Source: Schlesneria paludicola DSM 18645 (lineage in GTDB: Bacteria; Planctomycetota; Planctomycetia; Planctomycetales; Planctomycetaceae). From it: a stretch of 64,000 nt of DNA. Shown piece by piece: positions 60,101-64,000 of this stretch. The position numbers and the translations under genes were made by a program. Numbering within the stretch: position 1 is the stretch's first letter; every line of letters starts with the position of its first letter. The stretch lies in assembly GCA_945876035.1 (NCBI GenBank), contig CAMCMU010000007.1, forward strand, positions 1 through 64,000. The letters run 5' to 3'. Below the pieces are notes generated by a model, which saw only the letters and a program-made list of their open reading frames with translations, was not told the origin of the DNA and did not search any database.

Positions 60101-60856
60101 CACCAAGCGGACAAGTACGGCCTAGCCGATCTCCATCAACTTCGAGGTCGAGTCGGTCGGTATAAGCATCAGGCATACTGCTACCTGATGCTCGAAGAGG
60201 GTCGTAGGATCACCCCTCTGGCAGCGAAAAGACTGAAGGCGATCGAAGAATATAGTGAACTCGGAGCGGGCTTTAAAATCTCGATGAGAGACCTCGAAAT
60301 TCGCGGCGCGGGAAACATTCTGGGAACCGAGCAATCGGGCCACATTACGGCGGTCGGATACGAATTGTACTGTCAACTTTTGGAAAATGCCGTTCGTACC
60401 TTGAAACGCCAACCCCTGCGCCAACAGCATCATGTCGAGATCGCACTACCTTTTGAAGCGTACCTGCCATCGAATTACATTCCGGACGGACGGCCAAAAA
60501 TTGAGATGTACCGCAAACTTTCGGCGGTCTCCTCGCTGGAATCGCTGACCGAGTTGAAAGAGGAATTCTGCGACCGATTCGGACCACTTCCCCCCCCGGC
60601 TGTCCGGATGTTTGAACTTCGTGAATTGCAGCTCCTCGCATGGCGATGGCAAATCGATGACATTCGCGTCCATGAAGGGGACATTGTGTTCGGTTATCGT
60701 AGTCCGAAATTGATCGCGCGCCTGGTCAAATACAGCTATGCGACACTGCGAATTGTTGATGATCGAGATGCTTGCTTGATTCTTCCAACGAAGCTCAAGG
60801 GGACCAGAGCCCTGATGCGACTGCTCAAAGAGACCTTGCAAGCCAACCCTGAGTAA
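57173..60856 (+). CDS. mfd: Transcription-repair coupling factor
   Basis: The 1227-residue protein recognises RNA polymerase stalled at DNA damage, removes it and recruits UvrA. The N-terminal third is UvrB-like (LPREREVDEFAADV, FTVHGGIVDLFPPDS). An RNA-polymerase-interacting domain follows (LSPGDLVVHLSHGIARFRG, near 570), then the RecG-like translocase: GDVGYGKTEIA (Walker A, near 720), DEEQRFGVEVK (Walker B), LSATPIPRTL, and ESGLDIPNANTIF with GRVGR. A C-terminal TRCF domain completes it. It is somewhat longer than E. coli Mfd (1148), with an added low-complexity stretch around residues 425-510. It is transcribed alone. Confidence 0.97.
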   Translation: MANEAAFTGSPLTDLGRRLLKQPGMGAVIERLQHSRAATVVSSWGSSASLVISALNQRAPSSIIVVLPREREVDEFAADVRSFGISCGSESKSSETSPSNALHLLSSWPSLPSELSITDPVLGNRLKLLRAFESTTPPRIVITTISALMQPVPTQSERAVASRILKVGGELNLDELTAWLASRGFERVTAIESPGEFTVHGGIVDLFPPDSAYPIRLELFGDEIESIRLFEVESQRKVRDLDEATITILSLQTPPPAFKDKRTLPGEPRNDEFRINSPRSAQQSHRSTAHRTSSLLHSGAHILDALPADAWVVLVEREEVLQEGKRYWDRLADRTGLFTVESTLERVSRNGCLNLSPVVGESGEIHCQLRIESIERFGGQKTAAFKELERVVQQDETVVIACHNEAARQRMAELLKEVYDNTTAMMTPLESMRPRHGTNLLSGSRDAGNSLEQSVIDPMLTGRSPLKKFLQKKRAIGSPSSPPEQLLSASPNVDPAVSEESDDSRQTLPKNFADRVTLCVGHISRGFRLITDKIVVLSDNELFHRTELQRAPKRRRIESRAIDTFLDLSPGDLVVHLSHGIARFRGMEVQSKGELTEEMLSLEFADSLKMYVPASLIHLVQKYVGGSRGTIELSKYGGSSWANRKRRVTEAVGDMAADMLKLQAERDLKPGLACPEDSHWVEEFDAAFPYTETIDQLQAIVDTKEDMQRSRPMDRLICGDVGYGKTEIAMRATFKAVDAGRQVAILVPTTVLCEQHLRSFTQRMAEFPVHVAALNRFRSTIETREVLRGLAEGTIDVLIGTHRLVSKDVKFKNLGLLVIDEEQRFGVEVKELLKHLRLEVDVLTLSATPIPRTLHMSLVGVRDISNLETPPHDRHAVETRLCRWDGEQIRAAIVRELNRNGQTYFVHNRVHNIQAIADMIRGLVPEAKVDIVHGQMNEDEMEATMLGFVEGRTDVLVATTIIESGLDIPNANTIFIHQADKYGLADLHQLRGRVGRYKHQAYCYLMLEEGRRITPLAAKRLKAIEEYSELGAGFKISMRDLEIRGAGNILGTEQSGHITAVGYELYCQLLENAVRTLKRQPLRQQHHVEIALPFEAYLPSNYIPDGRPKIEMYRKLSAVSSLESLTELKEEFCDRFGPLPPPAVRMFELRELQLLAWRWQIDDIRVHEGDIVFGYRSPKLIARLVKYSYATLRIVDDRDACLILPTKLKGTRALMRLLKETLQANPE

Positions 60857-61075
60857 GACTAGAACCCCGCCGGTGCCAGTGTCCAATCGACATCAAGCCT
60901 CCCCTGATCGGCGTCAACCTGCCCCAAATCAATAGAGTCCGGTGGGTTTCACCGAGTTTTCGTGGAGGATCTTGTGTCAGCGAGAGGATTGTGCTCAAGA
61001 CCTCCCATTCACTTCCACGATTGTCTTTCGATCCCCGTTCGGGGCTTCCATTTTTGGAATTGACGGACCGCAAAC

Positions 61076-62329
61076 ATGCGTCGAAACGCCATAAAACTGA
61101 TGATTCTGCTGTCCTGTACGGCCTGCAACGGCATACAAAAAAAACATGAAAATCCAGTTCTCACCGCCGCCCCCCGCCGTATTTCTCCGATGGACACTGA
61201 GGATTCGGAGAAGATCCAGTTGGCCGATGCCTCTTCCACAGACGAAGTAGGGGTCAGTGACGACGATGAGACCCAAAAACGTATCGAATCCGTCGCTGCC
61301 GTAGTTTCCGATCCATGGGCCACTTGGAAAGATGATACGGCGATCTTTAATTCTAAGGTGGCCGCAACCGTCAATGGTGCGCCGATCCTGAACGGCGACG
61401 TCTTGGACCGTTACGCCGGTGTGATCATCACCACTCGCGATCAAATGCAAAATTTATGGTCTCATCCCGAAAAACTGCAACGTGGACAACGCAAGCCCAT
61501 ACCGGAAGATTTTGAACGCTTCCGCGACATGCTTGTCAAACGCGATCTTTCTGGGCATATCCAGCGTCGATTGCTCGTGGAGCGGATGAAATCCAGCTTA
61601 AAGCCGGATCAGATCAAGGCGATGGACGGGCACATTAATCAACTCTTCGACCAAGAAATCGCCAATTTGAAGCGAGAGATGAAAGTCTCGACCCGCACAG
61701 AACTCGAACTGGAACTGAACAAGAAAGGAACAACTCTTCAAAACGTCAAGGATAACTTTGCAACGGAACGACTGGCGATGGAGTACATTGTTCTCAAATC
61801 GGAAAAGCCGGCGCCACTGAATCGAATTGACTTGGTGAACTATTACAAAGAACACCTCGATGACTATGCCGTTCCGGCGCAGGTCAAATGGGATCAGATT
61901 CAAGTCTCGTTCGGACCAGAACGGAGTAAGATCGCGGCAAAAAAACGTATTGAAGAGGCCCTTCAGGAACTCGAAGACGAAATTCCGTTTGGACAGGTTG
62001 CCAAAGAATACTCGGACGGCCTTACCGCCAAGTCCGGTGGCCAGAGAGACTGGATGGAATCAGGCAATCTGACTGATACGGTCCTCGAACAAAAGCTGTT
62101 TGACATGCCTCTCGGGGAAACCAGTTCGATCCACGAAGGACCTGCAGAATGGCAGATCGTCAGGGTTACAGAACGACAGACGGAAGGAAGAACACCGTTT
62201 GGTAAAGTTCAGGAGCAAATCCGTAAAAAGCTAACTGAAACCCAAAACAAAAACCGACCGAAAAAATTGTTCGATCAGTTGTTTGCCGAGGCCGTCATCG
62301 AGACAAAGTATGACTTGCCCGTTCCTTAG
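61076..62329 (+). CDS. PpiC/SurA-type peptidyl-prolyl isomerase lipoprotein
   Basis: The 417-residue protein has a short hydrophobic leader with cysteines (LLSCTAC, residues 12-18), which suggests a lipoprotein anchor. An N-terminal SurA-like chaperone part follows (VAATVNGAPILNGDVLDRYAG, then long helices to about residue 245). A parvulin rotamase domain ends it (about 258-365), with EIPFGQVAKEYSDG, GGQRDWM and a GEWQIVRV-like strand. It probably helps fold exported proteins. It lies 219 bases after mfd and ends in a hairpin. Confidence 0.88.
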   Translation: MRRNAIKLMILLSCTACNGIQKKHENPVLTAAPRRISPMDTEDSEKIQLADASSTDEVGVSDDDETQKRIESVAAVVSDPWATWKDDTAIFNSKVAATVNGAPILNGDVLDRYAGVIITTRDQMQNLWSHPEKLQRGQRKPIPEDFERFRDMLVKRDLSGHIQRRLLVERMKSSLKPDQIKAMDGHINQLFDQEIANLKREMKVSTRTELELELNKKGTTLQNVKDNFATERLAMEYIVLKSEKPAPLNRIDLVNYYKEHLDDYAVPAQVKWDQIQVSFGPERSKIAAKKRIEEALQELEDEIPFGQVAKEYSDGLTAKSGGQRDWMESGNLTDTVLEQKLFDMPLGETSSIHEGPAEWQIVRVTERQTEGRTPFGKVQEQIRKKLTETQNKNRPKKLFDQLFAEAVIETKYDLPVP

Positions 62330-62338
62330 TGTGTATCG

Positions 62339-62363
62339 TTCCGGTCTCGCCGAGGGACCGGAA
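62339..62363 (+). terminator. Hairpin after the PpiC-type gene
   Basis: TTCCGGTC (62339-62346) pairs with GACCGGAA (62356-62363) around a nine-base loop. It starts ten bases after the stop codon. There is no T tract, so termination may be weak or the hairpin may only protect the transcript end. Confidence 0.5.
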
Positions 62364-62856
62364 TCGATGATAAGCCAGTTCGATCGGAACATCATGCCCT
62401 TGGTGTGATGCGCAACGAGAGTCGGACTATGATTCCGTCATTGACAGGACTGCACGTCGCACTTATCAAACGATGTTGAAATCAGCGTCTTGTGTTTCAA
62501 ATCGGCTGTGTCCGCGACATCCGTTACGGGCCCTCGACAGAGAAACTGCCTTCCTGCGTTTCTGTTCGAACGTAGCTGCCGCCTCTGGCAGATCGATCCC
62601 GGGCTAGCGAGTAGGATTCTCCAATAATCCATTTTACCGGGCAGGCGAATTCGAATTCCTGACAACCGTTGTTTTCGAAATCACCCGACACGTTTCGCGG
62701 CGAAATAGCAAGTTTGATTTTCTAATTTGATTTCCGCTTTCTGGATTGCGAGACTCAAAACGAATCAAAGGAATTGGTGACGCAACGTTCGTCGACACCG
62801 TTGAAATGTATCACGCGTCAAGGCCAAGACCGAGTAACGCGGCAAACGAGATCGCT
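62364..62856. other. Convergent gene-free gap
   Basis: About 490 bases between the PpiC-type gene and the SDR gene. Only short frames without recognisable domains are visible. I see no RNA gene or repeat. Confidence 0.35.
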
Positions 62857-63651
62857 TCAACTTTCGACCCGGGCGACAAGCGATTGAATCGGCAACGCCG
62901 CTCGCAAGCACCAGCCCCCATCCACTTTAAGGTCCGTGCCGGTGATGTAGTCTGCATCTTCCGAGCAAAGGAATGCGGCGGCCTTACCAACGTCCGCCGG
63001 TGTCCCTAAACGGCCCCAAGGTGTGTGCGGTGCCGCTGCCGTGATGGCTTCTGTGCCGAAGGAGTTGTGCTCACCCGGAGTGTCAATCCAACCAGGGTCA
63101 ATGACATTGACATTGATGCGATGGGGCAGCATTTCGGCAGCAATCGTCAAGGCCATGTGCTTTAAACCGCTCTTGGCGGCGTTGTAGGCGACACTGTCAA
63201 CATAAGGAATACTGGAATGGACACTCCCAATGAAGACGATCTTTCCGCATCCGCCTCGGGTCACCATATGTCTCGCGACAAGTTGACTCATGTGAAAACC
63301 ACCGGCCAACGTCCCCTGCAAAATTTTTTCGAATAGTGCGGGATCCAATTGAAGAAATTCACAGCGCCGAGAGATGGCCGGATTACTGATCAAAATGTCA
63401 ATTCTACCGAGAACCTCCAATGTTCTGTGCACTATCGATTCACACGATTGCCTTTCGAAGGCATCCCCTTGGACGAGGAAGGCCCGACGGCCCAAGGCTC
63501 GTATTTCTGCAACGATCGATTCACACGCATCAGAACCTTCGATGTCGTTGACGACAACGTCCGCACCGGCTGTCGCTAATTCTAAAGCGCAACCTCTTCC
63601 GATTCCGCGAGCGCCACCGGTAACCAATGCCTTCATGCCTGCCAGTTTCAT
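62857..63651 (-). CDS. Short-chain dehydrogenase/reductase (SDR)
   Basis: The 264-residue protein is a classical SDR: nucleotide motif TGGARGIG near residue 11, a catalytic serine in FIGSVHSS, and YNAAK as the YxxxK pair near residue 155. The NNAG motif reads SNPA. The C-terminal DADYITGTDLKVDGGW is typical of the FabG-like subgroup. Substrate cannot be inferred. ATG at 63651 gives the usual family start; in-frame ATGs at 63672 and 63720 are less likely. No partner gene is adjacent within the window. Confidence 0.92.
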   Translation of the reverse strand: MKLAGMKALVTGGARGIGRGCALELATAGADVVVNDIEGSDACESIVAEIRALGRRAFLVQGDAFERQSCESIVHRTLEVLGRIDILISNPAISRRCEFLQLDPALFEKILQGTLAGGFHMSQLVARHMVTRGGCGKIVFIGSVHSSIPYVDSVAYNAAKSGLKHMALTIAAEMLPHRINVNVIDPGWIDTPGEHNSFGTEAITAAAPHTPWGRLGTPADVGKAAAFLCSEDADYITGTDLKVDGGWCLRAALPIQSLVARVES

Positions 63652-64000
63652 TTGAGATCCAAGCCGATTCATTTGATCAAACGTGATTGTCTTTTTTTGG
63701 GTGGGGCGCGGGTACAACAAAGCACACGCATTGCGAGAATGCCGCGATTTTATGTCCGGTAAATCCGGAACGGTCGGATTCCGTAAATCTTTTGTGCGTA
63801 TCCAACCTTTAATTGACTCGCTTATTTTGATTAAGAGTGGCTGAGTTCTAACGGTCGCAGAGACGCCCTCCGAAGCTTATCGATCAGACAACGCGCAGGC
63901 AAACAGGACATCGCAGATTCACGCCAACACGGGCATTCAAAACGTCGACTTCGGTCTACGGCGGGTTGTGCGTTCAAAACGTTCCACGAAACGGTAGCAG
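63652..64000. other. Trailing 350 bases without a gene
   Basis: No ORF is supported. The SDR promoter should lie here. A small inverted repeat, TCCGG TAAAT CCGGA (about 63754-63768), is the only structure noticed and may be chance. Confidence 0.3.

Noticed and set aside
63754-63768. Short inverted repeat TCCGG-TAAAT-CCGGA
   Set aside because: A five-base stem is expected by chance; kept only as a remark.

Overview
The window looks like chromosomal DNA from a planctomycete (Planctomycetota). This rests on gene content, not on a database match: a Tat-exported DUF1501 protein, a Tat-exported Gfo/Idh-type oxidoreductase, secreted beta-propeller and esterase-like proteins, a BatA/VWA membrane protein, a MoxR ATPase, an Hsp70 with a long C-terminal extension, and an archaeal-type c-di-AMP cyclase. 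Base composition is moderately GC rich. GTG and TTG starts are common, ribosome binding sites are often weak, and coding density is low. Several gaps of 0.5-1.1 kb hold only ORF debris, and at least two of them contain recognisable decayed genes. I see no rRNA, tRNA, CRISPR array, phage module or insertion sequence.

Layout. 0.2-2.4 kb: a membrane AAA+ ATPase resembling FtsH but without the peptidase domain, followed at once by an M50 intramembrane metalloprotease. 2.4-3.3 kb: a frameshifted pseudogene of a secreted glycoside-hydrolase-like family. 3.4-10.5 kb: nucleotide-sugar epimerase, tyrS, a CPBP protease, trpC and a GAF/HD-GYP protein. 11.2-17.4 kb: DUF1501 protein, metY with a clear terminator, an MfnE-like amino-acid kinase coupled to an aldose epimerase, and a secreted beta-propeller protein. 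17.5-24.3 kb: a two-domain exported esterase-like protein, two adjacent and different GTPases, and a MoeB/ThiF-type E1 enzyme. 24.3-33.5 kb: proB, purF, moxR, Hsp70 and an exported lactonase-like propeller whose Shine-Dalgarno is a run of ten G. 34-38.1 kb: a three-gene ABC transporter operon. 39-47.5 kb: an RlmN/Cfr-family radical SAM methyltransferase, an oxidoreductase, the BatA/VWA protein, a sugar-phosphate isomerase-like TIM barrel, a PDZ protein and a gamma-carbonic anhydrase. 47.8-51.1 kb: the Tat oxidoreductase and a PTS EIIA - diadenylate cyclase fusion. 51.8-64 kb: a phosphoesterase, yidC, mnmE, a DUF1501 remnant, mfd, a PpiC-type lipoprotein and an SDR dehydrogenase.

Much of the window is housekeeping: translation (tyrS), tRNA and rRNA modification (mnmE, the RlmN/Cfr-like gene), membrane insertion (yidC), repair (mfd), and amino acid and purine synthesis (trpC, metY, proB, purF). 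The less ordinary content is (a) a protease-less FtsH-like unfoldase beside a site-2-type protease, which could form a split AAA-protease pair; (b) a DacZ-like c-di-AMP cyclase fused to a PTS phosphoacceptor domain; (c) a methyltransferase with more Cfr-like than RlmN-like motifs; (d) a pair of GTPases, one without a visible G4 motif and one membrane anchored. None of these is proven novel here; each needs the stated search.
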